Source: Thermodesulfovibrionales bacterium (GTDB lineage: Bacteria > Nitrospirota > Thermodesulfovibrionia > Thermodesulfovibrionales > JdFR-86). From it: a stretch of 41,006 nt of DNA. Positions 24,579-33,440 of the stretch are shown in pieces (positions within the stretch are counted from its first letter, which is position 1; every line of letters starts with the position of its first letter). The position numbers were made by a program, and so were the translations under genes. The notes below the pieces were generated by a model. It saw only the letters and a program-made list of their open reading frames with translations. It did no database searches and was not told the DNA's origin. Location of the stretch: the NCBI GenBank assembly GCA_030682405.1, contig JAUXOF010000052.1:1-41006 (forward strand). Reading direction: 5' to 3'.

Positions 24579-25157
24579 TTACGCGGGTGTCCGTGACACC
24601 TCAAGAAAGTTCCTCAGGATGTCCTTACCCTGAACGGTAAGTATGGATTCAGGATGAAACTGCACACCCTCTATCAAAAACTCCTTATGCCTTACCCCCA
24701 TTATCTCGCCCATCTCCGTCCATGCGCTTATTTCAAGGCAGGCGGGAAGGGTCTCTCTCTCTATCACGAGCGAGTGGTATCTTGTGGCATCAAACGGGTC
24801 GGGGATGCCCTTAAACACGGTAATGCCGTCGTGGTGTATCTTTGACGTCTTTCCGTGCATAAGCCTCGGAGCCCTTATTATCCTTCCGCCGAATGCCGCG
24901 CCTATCGCCTGATGTCCGAGACAGACCCCTAATATCGGTATCTTTCCTGCAAAGCGCCTTATCGCCTCTACCGAGACTCCGGCATCATCCGGTGTGCCGG
25001 GGCCGGGCGATATCACAATCCTCTCAGGGGCCAGTTTCTCTATCTCCTGAACGGTAATCTTGTTGTTTCTGAACACCCTGATATTTTCCCCCATCTCGCC
25101 CAGATACTGAACAAGGTTATACGTGAAGGAATCGTAGTTGTCTATCATCAACAGCAT
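24579..25157 (-). CDS. trpG: Anthranilate synthase glutamine amidotransferase subunit
   Basis: Class I glutamine amidotransferase of 192 residues that feeds ammonia to TrpE. The oxyanion-strand motif [12 protein letters not shown], the nucleophile C79 in [12 protein letters not shown] and the catalytic His-Glu in VQFHPESIL are all present. The same protein may serve PabA in folate synthesis, since such subunits are often shared. It starts four bases after trpE. Its last codons carry GGTGTCACGGACACC, a small inverted repeat that is partly repeated after the stop. Confidence 0.95.
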   Translation of the reverse strand: MLLMIDNYDSFTYNLVQYLGEMGENIRVFRNNKITVQEIEKLAPERIVISPGPGTPDDAGVSVEAIRRFAGKIPILGVCLGHQAIGAAFGGRIIRAPRLMHGKTSKIHHDGITVFKGIPDPFDATRYHSLVIERETLPACLEISAWTEMGEIMGVRHKEFLIEGVQFHPESILTVQGKDILRNFLEVSRTPA

Positions 25158-25161
25158 AGCC

Positions 25162-26652
25162 TTACCCCTTTAAGCTCCTCTCCGCCATCTCCACGGCCCT
25201 CATCATGCCCATCGCCTTGTTAACGGTCTCGGCATACTCCATCTCAGGCACGGAGTCCGCCACTATGCCTGCGCCGGCTTGGATGTACACCACACCGTCC
25301 TTTATGAGAAGAGTCCTTATGGTTATGCATGTGTCCATATTCCCGGAATAGCTCAGATACCCCACCGTTCCTGCATACGGCCCGCGGCGCACAGGCTCCA
25401 GTTCCTCTATTATCTCCATGGCCCTGACCTTCGGAGCGCCGGTAACAGTGCCCGCGGGAAAGCATGCCCTCAGGACGTCATAGGAATCAAGCCCCTCGGT
25501 CAACTCTCCCTCCACGTTTGAGACCATGTGCATCACATGGCTGTACCTCTCTACGTTCATAAGCTCCGTCACCTTTACCGAGCCTGTCCGGGCCACCCTG
25601 CCTACGTCGTTCCTTCCGAGGTCAACGAGCATTATATGCTCTGCGCGCTCCTTCTCGTCCGCCCTGAGTTCCTTCTCAAGCGCCATATCCTCTTCGTCGC
25701 CGAGGCCCCTTTTCCTTGTGCCTGCTATGGGCCTGAGCGTGATTCTCCCGCCTTCAAGCCTCACGAGTATCTCAGGTGAGGAGCCCACAAGCTCAATGTC
25801 CCCTGTATCGAGATAATACATGTAGGGCGAGGGGTTTATCACCCTCAATGCCCTGTATATGCCGAATGCCCCGGCCTCGGAGGGCCTCTGGAACCTCTGC
25901 GAAAGCACAATCTGAACCGCATCGCCTGCCATGATGTAGTCCTTGGCCCTCACGACCGCATGTTCAAATGCCTCCTTTGTCTTAAACGACGAGTCAAACT
26001 CCGGGGTTCCGTCCCCGTCTCTATTGTCCAGCCTTTCCATAGGGGAAGAAGGCAGAGGTTTTTTCAGCCTCTCTATAATGGCGTTTATCTTCCCTGCGGC
26101 CTCGTTGTATGCCTCCCCGGGGTCCCTGCCGTCAAGGCAGACGTTTGACAGAACCTTTATGGTCTGTCTCAGGCTGTCAAACACGAGCATGGTGTCGGTG
26201 AGCATGAAAAACATATCAGGCGCATCCACCCTCTGCCTCCCCATGTCAGGCAGTTCCTCTATGAACCTCACCATGTCGTAGCTTAGATAGCCCACAAGCC
26301 CGCCTGAAAACCTCGGAAGCCCTTCTATGGGGACGGGCCTGAAGCCCGCCATGATTTCTTTAAGGAGAGCTATGGGGTCCGGGGCAGAGACTTCCCTGAC
26401 ATTGCCGTTTTCGATAATCTCAACAGTATTGCCCGAACCTTTTATTATCTTTGAGGGCTTAAGGCCCAGAAACGAGTACCTTGCCCATTTCTCTCCGCCG
26501 AGAACGCTCTCAAGGAGGAAAGAGGGCCTCTCCCCTAACTTCAAAAAAGCGGACACAGGGGTGTCCGTATCCGCCAGTATCTCCCTGTAGATTGGTATGA
26601 GATTTCCCTTTGATGCGAGGCTCTTAAACTCCCCTATATCCGGACGTATCAT
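25162..26652 (-). CDS. trpE: Anthranilate synthase component I
   Basis: Converts chorismate and ammonia to anthranilate, 496 residues. The N-terminal half carries [18 protein letters not shown], where the Ser is part of the tryptophan feedback site, so allosteric control is expected. The C-terminal chorismate-binding half has [51 protein letters not shown] and [12 protein letters not shown]. The set fits TrpE rather than PabB. The ATG is at 26652; the leader of about 34 bases has no tryptophan-rich peptide or T-box, so classical attenuation is not seen. Confidence 0.95.
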   Translation of the reverse strand: MIRPDIGEFKSLASKGNLIPIYREILADTDTPVSAFLKLGERPSFLLESVLGGEKWARYSFLGLKPSKIIKGSGNTVEIIENGNVREVSAPDPIALLKEIMAGFRPVPIEGLPRFSGGLVGYLSYDMVRFIEELPDMGRQRVDAPDMFFMLTDTMLVFDSLRQTIKVLSNVCLDGRDPGEAYNEAAGKINAIIERLKKPLPSSPMERLDNRDGDGTPEFDSSFKTKEAFEHAVVRAKDYIMAGDAVQIVLSQRFQRPSEAGAFGIYRALRVINPSPYMYYLDTGDIELVGSSPEILVRLEGGRITLRPIAGTRKRGLGDEEDMALEKELRADEKERAEHIMLVDLGRNDVGRVARTGSVKVTELMNVERYSHVMHMVSNVEGELTEGLDSYDVLRACFPAGTVTGAPKVRAMEIIEELEPVRRGPYAGTVGYLSYSGNMDTCITIRTLLIKDGVVYIQAGAGIVADSVPEMEYAETVNKAMGMMRAVEMAERSLKG

Positions 26653-26692
26653 GTTGACAAAACCCGCCTTTATTAATTAATATTAGTTTTAT

Positions 26693-26722
26693 ATTATAAC
26701 TTATTTGGCTTTTTGATGGTAA
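26693..26722 (-). promoter_or_regulatory. Sigma-70 promoter for trpEGD
   Basis: Minus strand TTACCA (26722-26717), an 18-base spacer, and a perfect TATAAT (26698-26693) in a very AT-rich stretch. A short leader of about 34 bases leads to trpE. Confidence 0.55.
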
Positions 26723-26784
26723 TAGGCAATATGGATTTACAGGCGAACAGCCCCTTTTGGGTTGGTCTTTTTTTTCTCTTAGAT

Positions 26785-26860
26785 GCGGGTGTAGCTCAGT
26801 TGGTAGAGCACAACCTTGCCAAGGTTGGGGTCACGGGTTCGAGTCCCGCCACCCGCTCCA
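26785..26860 (+). tRNA. tRNA-Gly (anticodon GCC)
   Basis: A full cloverleaf is visible: acceptor GCGGGTG pairs with CACCCGC, D arm GCTC/GAGC, anticodon stem CAACC/GGTTG with loop TTGCCAA giving GCC, T loop TTCGAGT, discriminator T, and an encoded CCA end. Six bases separate it from tRNA-Cys, so the two are probably one transcript. Confidence 0.95.
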
Positions 26861-26866
26861 TAAACA

Positions 26867-26941
26867 GGCGGCGTACCCAAGTGGCAAGGGAGAGGTCTGC
26901 AAAACCTTCATTCAGCGGTTCGAGTCCGCTCGCCGCCTCCA
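26867..26941 (+). tRNA. tRNA-Cys (anticodon GCA)
   Basis: Acceptor GGCGGCG pairs with CGCCGCC, D stem CCC/GGG, anticodon stem GAGGT/ACCTT (one G-T pair) with loop CTGCAAA giving GCA, T loop TTCGAGT, discriminator T and encoded CCA. It follows tRNA-Gly directly. Confidence 0.95.
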
Positions 26942-26984
26942 CTACCTCGGATTACCTTACTTATAGCTTGCGACCATAAAAAGC

Positions 26985-27004
26985 GGGCCGCCTTTAGTCG
27001 GCCC
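26985..27004. terminator. Hairpin between tRNA-Cys and the tRNA-end enzyme gene
   Basis: GGGCCG-CCTTTAGT-CGGCCC forms a 6-bp GC stem. Read on the minus strand it is followed by GCTTTTT, like a factor-independent terminator for antisense transcription coming from 27057 onward. On the plus strand it could mark the end of the tRNA transcript, but no T-run follows. Confidence 0.4.
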
Positions 27005-27056
27005 ACCGGAAAAATCCCCAATTGCATAATCCGCCCCGATTTGTTAAGAATAGTCT

Positions 27057-29663
27057 ATGGATGTGATAGCCTCGCATATAAATGCGGATTTCGACTCCTT
27101 TGCCTCGATGGTGGCGGCAAAAAAGCTCTACCCGCGTGCGGAGCTTGTATTCCCAGGTTCGCAGGGAAAAAAAGTGCGCGACTTCATAGATGCCTTCCAT
27201 CCGGTCGATATAAAGCGGCTCAAGGAGATTGACTTTTCGAGCATAACAAGGCTGATACTCGTTGATACCAAGTCTCCGGAAAGGATAGGGCAGCTTGCGG
27301 ATTTAATCGGCAAAAAGGGGATGAAGATACATGTTTACGACCACCACCCCCGTACTGAGGGCGACATCAAAGGGCATGCGGAGGTCATAGAGGAGGTCGG
27401 CGCCACTGTGACGATATTTACGGAAATGCTCAAGGAAAAAGCGGTCAGGCTTTCTCCGATGGAGGCCACAATCATGAGCCTCGGCATATATGAGGAGACA
27501 GGGAACCTGCTCTTCCCGACTACCACGGAACGGGATGTGCAGGCCCTTGCCTATCTCCTTAAGTGCGGGGCGAGCCTGAAGATAGTTGCCGCTTATATGA
27601 AGACCGAACTCAGCAGGGAGGAGCTTGACCTGCTGAATGAGCTTATGCAGACATCCACAGAGGTCATAATCCACGGGGTGAAGATAAAAATAGCAAAGGC
27701 CTCGAGGGACGAGTACTACGGGGACGCCGCGCACTTTGCACACAGGATTATGGACATGGAGGACACGGACGCCCTCGTGCTCATGCTCAGTATGGAGGGC
27801 AAGGTGCTGATGGTCGGAAGGAGCAGTGTGCCTGAGCTTGACATAGCCGAAGTGCTCGAGGAGTTCGGCGGGGGCGGGCATTCAGTGGCCGCATCCGCAA
27901 CCGTCAAGGAAGTCCCGCTTGAGGTGCTTCAGGAAAAGCTGCTTGGGCTGCTCAACTCGGCGGTCAAACCGAGGAAGGTTGCAGGCGACATGATGACGAG
28001 GCCTGTCGTAACCATAGACTCGGAAGCCGCGGTCAAGGAAGCCGAATCCATGATGACGAAATACGGCGTCAATGTTTTGCCAGTCGTAAGCTCCGGGAAA
28101 TTCATTGGGATAATATCGAGGGAAGTGGTGGAGAAGTCCCTCTTCCTCGGTTTTAGGGCAAGCAGGGTTATTGATTTTACGACCACGGACATCTCAACCG
28201 TGGGCAAGGACACGCCGGTGCGCGATGTGGAGGCCGCAATGATAGAGCAGAACCAGAGGTTCATGCCCGTCATTGAGGACGGCGCGATAGCCGGCGCCAT
28301 AACGAGGACGGACCTCCTGAGGCTCATGTATGAGGAGTCCTTAAGCAGGAGCAGGGTCAAGGAGGTTGCCGGAGAGCTAAGGGGCTATCCCGGGAAAAGC
28401 CTTGCATCCGTCCTGAAGGAGAAGTTTCCAGAGGAGATATACGAAATCCTCAGGCTTTCCGGCGAAATCGCCGCTGAACTCGGGCAGAACGCCTACATGG
28501 TGGGCGGCTCGGTCCGGGACATCCTGCGCGGGGAAAAGAACCTCGATATAGATATAGTCGTTGAGGGCGACGGAATCGCCTTTGCGAAGGAGCTTGCAAG
28601 GAGGCTCGGTGCGAAGGTGAGGACACATGAGAAGTTCGGCACCGCAAAGATAATAAAAGGGGGCCTTAAGTTCGATGTGGCGACCGCAAGGACAGAGCAT
28701 TACGAATTCCCGGCTGCGCTTCCGACAGTCGAGACGTCGTCCGTTAAAAAAGACCTCTACAGGCGGGATTTTACAATAAACACCCTTGCCGTGAAGCTTA
28801 ACCCCCTCGATTTCGGCCGGCTTGTGGACTTCTTCGGAGGCCAGCGGGACATCAGGGACAAAAGCATAAGGGTGCTCCATAACCTTAGTTTTGTTGAGGA
28901 CCCCACGAGGGCGTTCAGGGCGGTGCGTTTTGCCGAGAGGTTCGGTTTTAAACTCTCAAAGCACACTGAAAACATCATAAAGACGGCTGTGAAGATGAAC
29001 CTCATGGAGAGGCTTTCCGGTTCGAGGCTGTATGAAGAACTCCTTATCGTTTTCAATGAGCCTGAGCCTGAGGAGACATTAAAGAGGCTTGCCGGTTACG
29101 ACCTCCTTAAGGCCGTTCATCCGGCCCTGAAATGGACCGGCGAGCTCGGCGGGATCCTCACCGCCCTTCATGAGAGCCTCCTTTGGTTTAACCTTTCTTT
29201 TATGGAGGAAAAACCCGACAGGGGCGTTCTGTACCTCTCAGCCCTTGTCTCGGCCCTCAAGGACGAGGACAAGGAGGCGGTGCTTGAGAGGCTCGCGGTC
29301 TCCCCGAAATTAAAAGAGACGGTCATAAAGTGCGTCTCAGGCGCAAAGGGCGCGGTGAGGCTGCTGCCGCTTAATGACCCGGCAGCCGTATACGACGCCT
29401 TCTCCGTGCTTCCCCTTGAGACAGCCCTCTTTGCCATGGCCCTTGCAAAGGAGCCGGACAGGAAGAAGGAGATAACAAGGTATCTGCTTGAGCTGAGAAA
29501 GCAAAAACCAATACTTACAGGCAACGACTTAAAGGGGATGGGCATTGCGCCGGGGCCCCTGTATTCAAGGATTCTCAAGGAGCTGCTCCATGAAAGGCTG
29601 AGGGGCAACCTCCGGAGCATGGCGGATGAGGAGGATTTCGTCAAAGGGCATTTCACCGCCTGA
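27057..29663 (+). CDS. DHH-CBS-nucleotidyltransferase fusion: tRNA CCA/A-adding enzyme
   Basis: An 868-residue fusion. The DHH phosphoesterase part (about 1-200) has ASHINADFDSFASM, LVDTK and DHHPRTEGDIKGH. A DHHA1 region follows (about 215-305, with EEFGGGGHSVAASA). Two CBS domains span about 312-435 (MMTRPVVTIDSEAAVKEAES). The class II polymerase head begins near 480 with VGGSVRDILRG and the DIDIVV metal-ligand motif, then RRDFTINTLAVKL and RVLHNLSFVEDPTRAFRAVRF. Family members add CCA or only the terminal A to tRNA; which one cannot be told by eye. The DHH part may trim oligonucleotides. It directly follows two tRNAs that already encode CCA, so repair is its likely work on those. Confidence 0.93.
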   Translation: MDVIASHINADFDSFASMVAAKKLYPRAELVFPGSQGKKVRDFIDAFHPVDIKRLKEIDFSSITRLILVDTKSPERIGQLADLIGKKGMKIHVYDHHPRTEGDIKGHAEVIEEVGATVTIFTEMLKEKAVRLSPMEATIMSLGIYEETGNLLFPTTTERDVQALAYLLKCGASLKIVAAYMKTELSREELDLLNELMQTSTEVIIHGVKIKIAKASRDEYYGDAAHFAHRIMDMEDTDALVLMLSMEGKVLMVGRSSVPELDIAEVLEEFGGGGHSVAASATVKEVPLEVLQEKLLGLLNSAVKPRKVAGDMMTRPVVTIDSEAAVKEAESMMTKYGVNVLPVVSSGKFIGIISREVVEKSLFLGFRASRVIDFTTTDISTVGKDTPVRDVEAAMIEQNQRFMPVIEDGAIAGAITRTDLLRLMYEESLSRSRVKEVAGELRGYPGKSLASVLKEKFPEEIYEILRLSGEIAAELGQNAYMVGGSVRDILRGEKNLDIDIVVEGDGIAFAKELARRLGAKVRTHEKFGTAKIIKGGLKFDVATARTEHYEFPAALPTVETSSVKKDLYRRDFTINTLAVKLNPLDFGRLVDFFGGQRDIRDKSIRVLHNLSFVEDPTRAFRAVRFAERFGFKLSKHTENIIKTAVKMNLMERLSGSRLYEELLIVFNEPEPEETLKRLAGYDLLKAVHPALKWTGELGGILTALHESLLWFNLSFMEEKPDRGVLYLSALVSALKDEDKEAVLERLAVSPKLKETVIKCVSGAKGAVRLLPLNDPAAVYDAFSVLPLETALFAMALAKEPDRKKEITRYLLELRKQKPILTGNDLKGMGIAPGPLYSRILKELLHERLRGNLRSMADEEDFVKGHFTA

Positions 29664-29690
29664 CCTTCCGGCGTTTACCTTAGGGCGCGG

Positions 29691-30494
29691 TTACTTCAGC
29701 CCCAGCACATCCTGCATGTCATAAAACCCCGCAGGCTTGCCTTCCACCCAGAGGGCGGCCCTCAATGCGCCCCTCGCAAAGGTATCCCTGCTTGATGCCC
29801 TGTGGGTTATCTCTATCCTCTCTCCGAGCCCGCCGAAAAGCACTGTGTGCTCGCCCACTATGTCCCCTGCGCGGACCGTCTGTATGCCTATCTCCTTTTT
29901 GGCCCTCTCGCCTATAATCCCCTTTCTGGCATAAACCGCAGTCTCATCGAGGTTTCTACCGAGGGCATCTGCAATGGCTTCCGCCATCTTAAGCGCAGTT
30001 CCCGAAGGGGCGTCTTTTTTGAGCCTGTGGTGCGCCTCCACAATCTCAACGTCGTAGTCGTCTCCGAGCACCCTTGCCACATCCTTAAGCACCTTCAGAA
30101 GGAGGTTTACCCCGAGGCTCATGTTTGAGGCGACTACGCAGGGGATTTTTTTGGAAAGCGACTGTATCTCCGCCATGTCCTCCTTGGAAAGGCCGGTTGT
30201 GCCTATGACCATTGCCTTTCCCTTTTCAGCGGCGAATTTAATGTTCTGAAGCGTTGAGGCTGCGGAGGTGAAGTCTATTATCACCGAGGCGTCGCCGGAT
30301 GCCGCCTCTATGCCGTCTTTAAGCTCTATCCCCGCCTGTCCCATTCCAACGACAAGCCCCACGTCCTTGCCTATGTCCTTATGCCCGTTTTTCTCAAAGG
30401 CGCCTGAGAGCTTGAGACCTTCGTACTCCCTTGAAAGCGCGGTTATCCGGCTTCCCATCCTGCCTGCGGCTCCTGCAACAGCTATCTTCACCAT
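29691..30494 (-). CDS. dapB: 4-hydroxy-tetrahydrodipicolinate reductase
   Basis: Reduces the DapA product on the way to diaminopimelate and lysine. The 267-residue length is normal. The NAD(P)-binding motif VAGAAGRMGSRI is at the start and the signature EAHHRLKKDAPSGTAL, with active-site His and Lys, is in the middle. AGGAGG lies about six bases before the ATG at 30494. Between it and the upstream lipoprotein gene are 49 bases with two small hairpins (30509-30536). It converges with the tRNA-end enzyme. dapA is not nearby. Confidence 0.95.
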   Translation of the reverse strand: MVKIAVAGAAGRMGSRITALSREYEGLKLSGAFEKNGHKDIGKDVGLVVGMGQAGIELKDGIEAASGDASVIIDFTSAASTLQNIKFAAEKGKAMVIGTTGLSKEDMAEIQSLSKKIPCVVASNMSLGVNLLLKVLKDVARVLGDDYDVEIVEAHHRLKKDAPSGTALKMAEAIADALGRNLDETAVYARKGIIGERAKKEIGIQTVRAGDIVGEHTVLFGGLGERIEITHRASSRDTFARGALRAALWVEGKPAGFYDMQDVLGLK

Positions 30495-30508
30495 AAAAAC
30501 CTCCTAAC

Positions 30509-30536
30509 GGGGTTACGAACCCCTGCGATAATATCG
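30509..30536. repeat. Paired small palindromes before dapB
   Basis: GGGGTT-ACG-AACCCC (30509-30523) and CGATA-A-TATCG (30526-30536) lie side by side in front of the dapB ribosome binding site. On the plus strand a T-rich tract (TTTTTCTTT) follows the second. The first has the same design, and the same flanking TGCG, as the hairpin in the galT leader. Confidence 0.5.
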
Positions 30537-30543
30537 TTTTTCT

Positions 30544-31374
30544 TTATAAATCCCCTCCCCGCATAAAAAGGTCTTTTAGGGGTTTTACATCTTTTTCTTC
30601 GTGGTCTTTTGGTTTGAAATAATCCCCTGAAATCCCGGTGTTCAACTCCGGCTCCATTAGTTTCATGTCCAAGCCGAATCCCCCAAAAGAGATGTTTACG
30701 GAAAGGGGCAGGGGCACAGCCTCCTTTGGGCCTGCAACCGCCCAATCGCTGAGAACAATATCGGCAAACCGCTTACCTTTTCCATGGGTGGAGATGCCTG
30801 TATTAATAAGCATTTTTCCGCCTGAGGCATCCGTTGCCGCAACGAATTCATATTTGCCCGTAAGCTCGATAAAAGGCGCGGCCCCTTCTTCCTCCGTAAC
30901 CTGGCCCTTGAACGCATAAAGGGTATAGCCATCTTTGTTTTTTTCCATACTGTAAATGACGCCTGCCTGCTCCGTAAATGCCGGAATTTTGCCCTCATAA
31001 AGCAGGTTTTTTAGGGGTATGTAGACCTGCATCAGATTGTCTGAAAGCACAATGTCCGCTGCGGTAAGGCCCATCGGGCCGAAAAGCCTGATGTTTGCCT
31101 GACCCGGCGACTGATAGGATAAAAGGCCTTCGTATGAACTGTGGAATTGGCCGTTTCTGAAGACCTGAACGCTTACCTCTGACCTAAGAGAGCCGATGGT
31201 CCTAAAGATGATGGAATCCCTCAGGGTCTCCACAGTGACCGGAGCCCCCTTGGCAAGAACCGCTGTCTTTTTCTCGGCAGGCAGAACCGGCCTTATGAAA
31301 GCCTCTTTTTTCGCGCACGAGGCCTGAAGCAAAACAAGCGCAATAAGAAAAAACAATTTTATCCTTAATGCCAT
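30544..31374 (-). CDS. Putative outer-membrane lipoprotein, LolB/DUF4292-like
   Basis: A 276-residue lipoprotein. The N terminus has a basic start, a hydrophobic stretch and a lipobox LQASC, with Cys20 as the lipid-modified residue after cleavage. The rest is beta-rich (VSVQVFRNGQFHSSYEGLLSY, ANIRLFGPMGLTAADIVLSD), like the LolB/DUF4292 fold that binds lipoprotein acyl chains. I see resemblance only, not a diagnostic motif. A role in receiving or anchoring outer-membrane lipoproteins is inference. It sits between a DUF2723 membrane protein and dapB on the same strand. No convincing ribosome binding site precedes ATG 31374. Confidence 0.6.
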   Translation of the reverse strand: MALRIKLFFLIALVLLQASCAKKEAFIRPVLPAEKKTAVLAKGAPVTVETLRDSIIFRTIGSLRSEVSVQVFRNGQFHSSYEGLLSYQSPGQANIRLFGPMGLTAADIVLSDNLMQVYIPLKNLLYEGKIPAFTEQAGVIYSMEKNKDGYTLYAFKGQVTEEEGAAPFIELTGKYEFVAATDASGGKMLINTGISTHGKGKRFADIVLSDWAVAGPKEAVPLPLSVNISFGGFGLDMKLMEPELNTGISGDYFKPKDHEEKDVKPLKDLFMRGGDL

Positions 31375-31456
31375 CTAATGAGGTTAACCATTAAAAGAGG
31401 GAAAATTCAAGGGGCACGGCTCAAAATCACAGGGGCCTCATCCCCTTCAGGCCGGG

Positions 31457-33415
31457 TCAAAGGAATTCTTTTTGCAGTTGTTTTTGAAGCAGCCTGACTT
31501 CTGGGTATTTTTGGGCATGGGGTTCGATGCTTTCGATGAATGATTCAATCTCCTTTTTGTTTTTTGTAAGTTTCAGGTAGTTCATGTAATATGCAAGCCC
31601 TGACGGAGTGATTAACTTTGTGGCGTCCTCATAGAGTTTTTGGGAAAGCGCGGTGTTCCCTTCTTCCCTCTGGAGGTATGCGTAATGGGTTATGGTTATG
31701 AAATAAGACATCTTTAAATCTATTGAAAACGGGTCGGCTGCCTTTTCATCCAATGCCCTCTCGTAAACGAACATCCCGAATGCCGTTTCAATATCTTTTT
31801 TATGCTGTTTTTCATCCATCATGGATTCCTTGGGAAAAAGCCTGTAGCCGTGGATGTAGGGCGTCGGGGTGAAATATTTCTTTAGCTTATCCGAAAGCCC
31901 GATAAAGTCAAAGGCAAAAAGCCTTCCCTGTTCCGCATATATTTCGTCTTTGCCTGTAAAGAGTTTTCCCTGAGCCAGTTCCGGAAAAAGTATCCGGTAC
32001 TTCCATACCGGGTTTACCTGAGATATGATTCCGCCTTTATCGCCCATTAAAACAGGCGCATCATCCCTCTTTCTTTCAATGAGGCTCTTATAAAAGACAG
32101 GGAAGTACGCCGCATCCGGCCCTGTGATGACAACGCTGACTACAGGGAGGCTTTCAAGCAGATTGTTTGAGAAATCCTCGGCAAGATAAAAATTACTAAG
32201 GTCATTGTCCTTTAGATTATGGGGCAGGGCGAAGACAAACGGCAGAAGGACTATTCCGATGGCAAGCGGCTTTGCACTTGATGCGAAGCGTTCCTTTAAA
32301 GGCTTTATCAAGTACCATAGCCCCCATCCGGCATTGACGGAAACAAGATAAAGCACCGGTAGCATATAAGGGCTGTTGAAGTAATTGCTTTCGTCCGTCG
32401 GGCTTCCGAATGCAAATACCATTGCCGAAAGAACGGCCCCGTAAGACAGAAGGGAAATCAGCGAATAGGCAAGCAGTGGTTTTCTCCGCCAGAGATAGGG
32501 TATGGAAAATGCCGGAAGGAGGCTGAAAAGACCCATGTTGGAGAAAATAAGATACCTTGCCGTGTTGAGCGCCCCTCTATAGAATCTTATGGGTTCTCCG
32601 GCTGGAGATGCTATTGAAGGCAGGCTTGAGCCGTACTCTTTTCTGAAAAAGGTGACAAATAATTTTTCCAATGAGCCTGAATCCGAGTAAGTGAAAAGCA
32701 GTCCTTCGGGGAAATATTTTAATGAACGGATATGGCTGAAAATATGTACGCTCATTCCGATGGAGATTAAAAAAAGACAGAGCAAGACGTTTCTGCCTCT
32801 TTTCTCGCCCGGGCCTGCGATGCAGGCGAAAATCAAGGGAAAGAGCATGAAGCCTATTGTGTGGTGGTTTCCCATGCCTATGCCAAGAAATAGAGAGGAT
32901 AGAAAGACTGTGTTTATGCCGGGGCTTTTAAAAGTCCCCGCCTCAGAGGACGAAGGGGGCTGTAAACCCCGCAGGCAGAGATAAAATATCAGCATTGTAA
33001 GGGCGGAGTTCAGGGTGTATACCTCCGCCTTAACGGACTCTGTCCATGCAAGGGGCAGGAAGGCTGAAAGCAGCGCTGAGAAGATTGCCGTTGCGGTATC
33101 CTTTGTAAGCATATGGACGGATTTAAAAACCAGGAGGGATGCCGCCGCACCGCACAGGGCTGAAAAGAGATTAATCTTATATGCGATGCTTCCCATGGGG
33201 ATGAATGTGATGAGCTTTCCCAAAAGGACATAAAGCGGATAGCCCGGAGGATGCGCCGGGCCGAGGGCAAAGGCCGATGCGTAAAAAAGCGGGCTGTCTC
33301 CGTTATAGACGGAAGGGCATAGGTACAGCAGGTAGATAAAAAAGATAATGAAAAACATGATAAAAGGTATGTTTTTTTCGGATGGTTTCAAAATCGGAAA
33401 CTTAAAGCGGGGCAT
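31457..33415 (-). CDS. DUF2723 polytopic membrane protein (glycosyltransferase-C-like)
   Basis: A 652-residue protein with about ten to twelve membrane helices and a soluble C-terminal part (about 430-652) that looks helical and repeat-like. The first loop VYNGDSPLFYASAFALGPAHPPGYPLY, with Asp and His residues facing outside, is the hallmark of DUF2723 and of GT-C sugar transferases that use polyprenyl-phosphate sugars; substrate is unknown. ATG 33415 lies at the edge of the loop of a perfect 16-bp hairpin. A second Met at 33358 would start just before the first helix, and neither has a clear ribosome binding site. Codons for LQPPSSSEAGTFKSPG lie in two small palindromes (32921-32970), possibly an inserted element. 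Confidence 0.8.
   Translation of the reverse strand: MPRFKFPILKPSEKNIPFIMFFIIFFIYLLYLCPSVYNGDSPLFYASAFALGPAHPPGYPLYVLLGKLITFIPMGSIAYKINLFSALCGAAASLLVFKSVHMLTKDTATAIFSALLSAFLPLAWTESVKAEVYTLNSALTMLIFYLCLRGLQPPSSSEAGTFKSPGINTVFLSSLFLGIGMGNHHTIGFMLFPLIFACIAGPGEKRGRNVLLCLFLISIGMSVHIFSHIRSLKYFPEGLLFTYSDSGSLEKLFVTFFRKEYGSSLPSIASPAGEPIRFYRGALNTARYLIFSNMGLFSLLPAFSIPYLWRRKPLLAYSLISLLSYGAVLSAMVFAFGSPTDESNYFNSPYMLPVLYLVSVNAGWGLWYLIKPLKERFASSAKPLAIGIVLLPFVFALPHNLKDNDLSNFYLAEDFSNNLLESLPVVSVVITGPDAAYFPVFYKSLIERKRDDAPVLMGDKGGIISQVNPVWKYRILFPELAQGKLFTGKDEIYAEQGRLFAFDFIGLSDKLKKYFTPTPYIHGYRLFPKESMMDEKQHKKDIETAFGMFVYERALDEKAADPFSIDLKMSYFITITHYAYLQREEGNTALSQKLYEDATKLITPSGLAYYMNYLKLTKNKKEIESFIESIEPHAQKYPEVRLLQKQLQKEFL
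32921..32970. repeat. Paired palindromes inside the DUF2723 coding sequence
   Basis: GGGGCTTTTAAAAGTCCCC (32921-32939) and GGGGCTGTAAACCCC (32956-32970) lie 16 bases apart and in frame in the gene. In the sense (minus) RNA the second reads GGGGTTTACAGCCCC, a 6-bp stem with a three-base loop, as in the galT and dapB leaders. The encoded residues form a polar loop between membrane helices. Confidence 0.45.
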
Positions 33416-33436
33416 GGGAATGCCCCGCTTTAAGTT
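33399..33436 (-). terminator. 16-bp perfect hairpin after the pilin gene, containing the next start codon
   Basis: AACTTAAAGCGGGGCA (33399-33414) and TGCCCCGCTTTAAGTT (33421-33436) are perfect complements around a six-base loop. It begins four bases after the pilin-like stop codon and would end or stabilise that message. The ATG of the DUF2723 gene (33413-33415) lies at the loop edge, so the far arm encodes its first residues. No strong T-run follows on the minus strand; GTTTTTAG follows on the plus strand. Confidence 0.6.
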
Positions 33437-33440
33437 GTTT

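Noticed and set aside
24571-24608. Repeated GGTGTCACGGA around the trpG stop as a possible attenuator
   Set aside because: The copies are short, partly coding and not followed by a T-run; too weak to call a regulatory site.
26713-26979. Open frame of about 88 codons reading DAGVAQLVEHNLAKVGVTGSS
   Set aside because: It is the well-known false protein made by translating tRNA genes; it covers tRNA-Gly and tRNA-Cys.
29720-29740. AAACCCCGCAGGC in dapB matching the DUF2723 palindrome flank
   Set aside because: It is coding sequence without the accompanying inverted repeat, so the match is probably chance.
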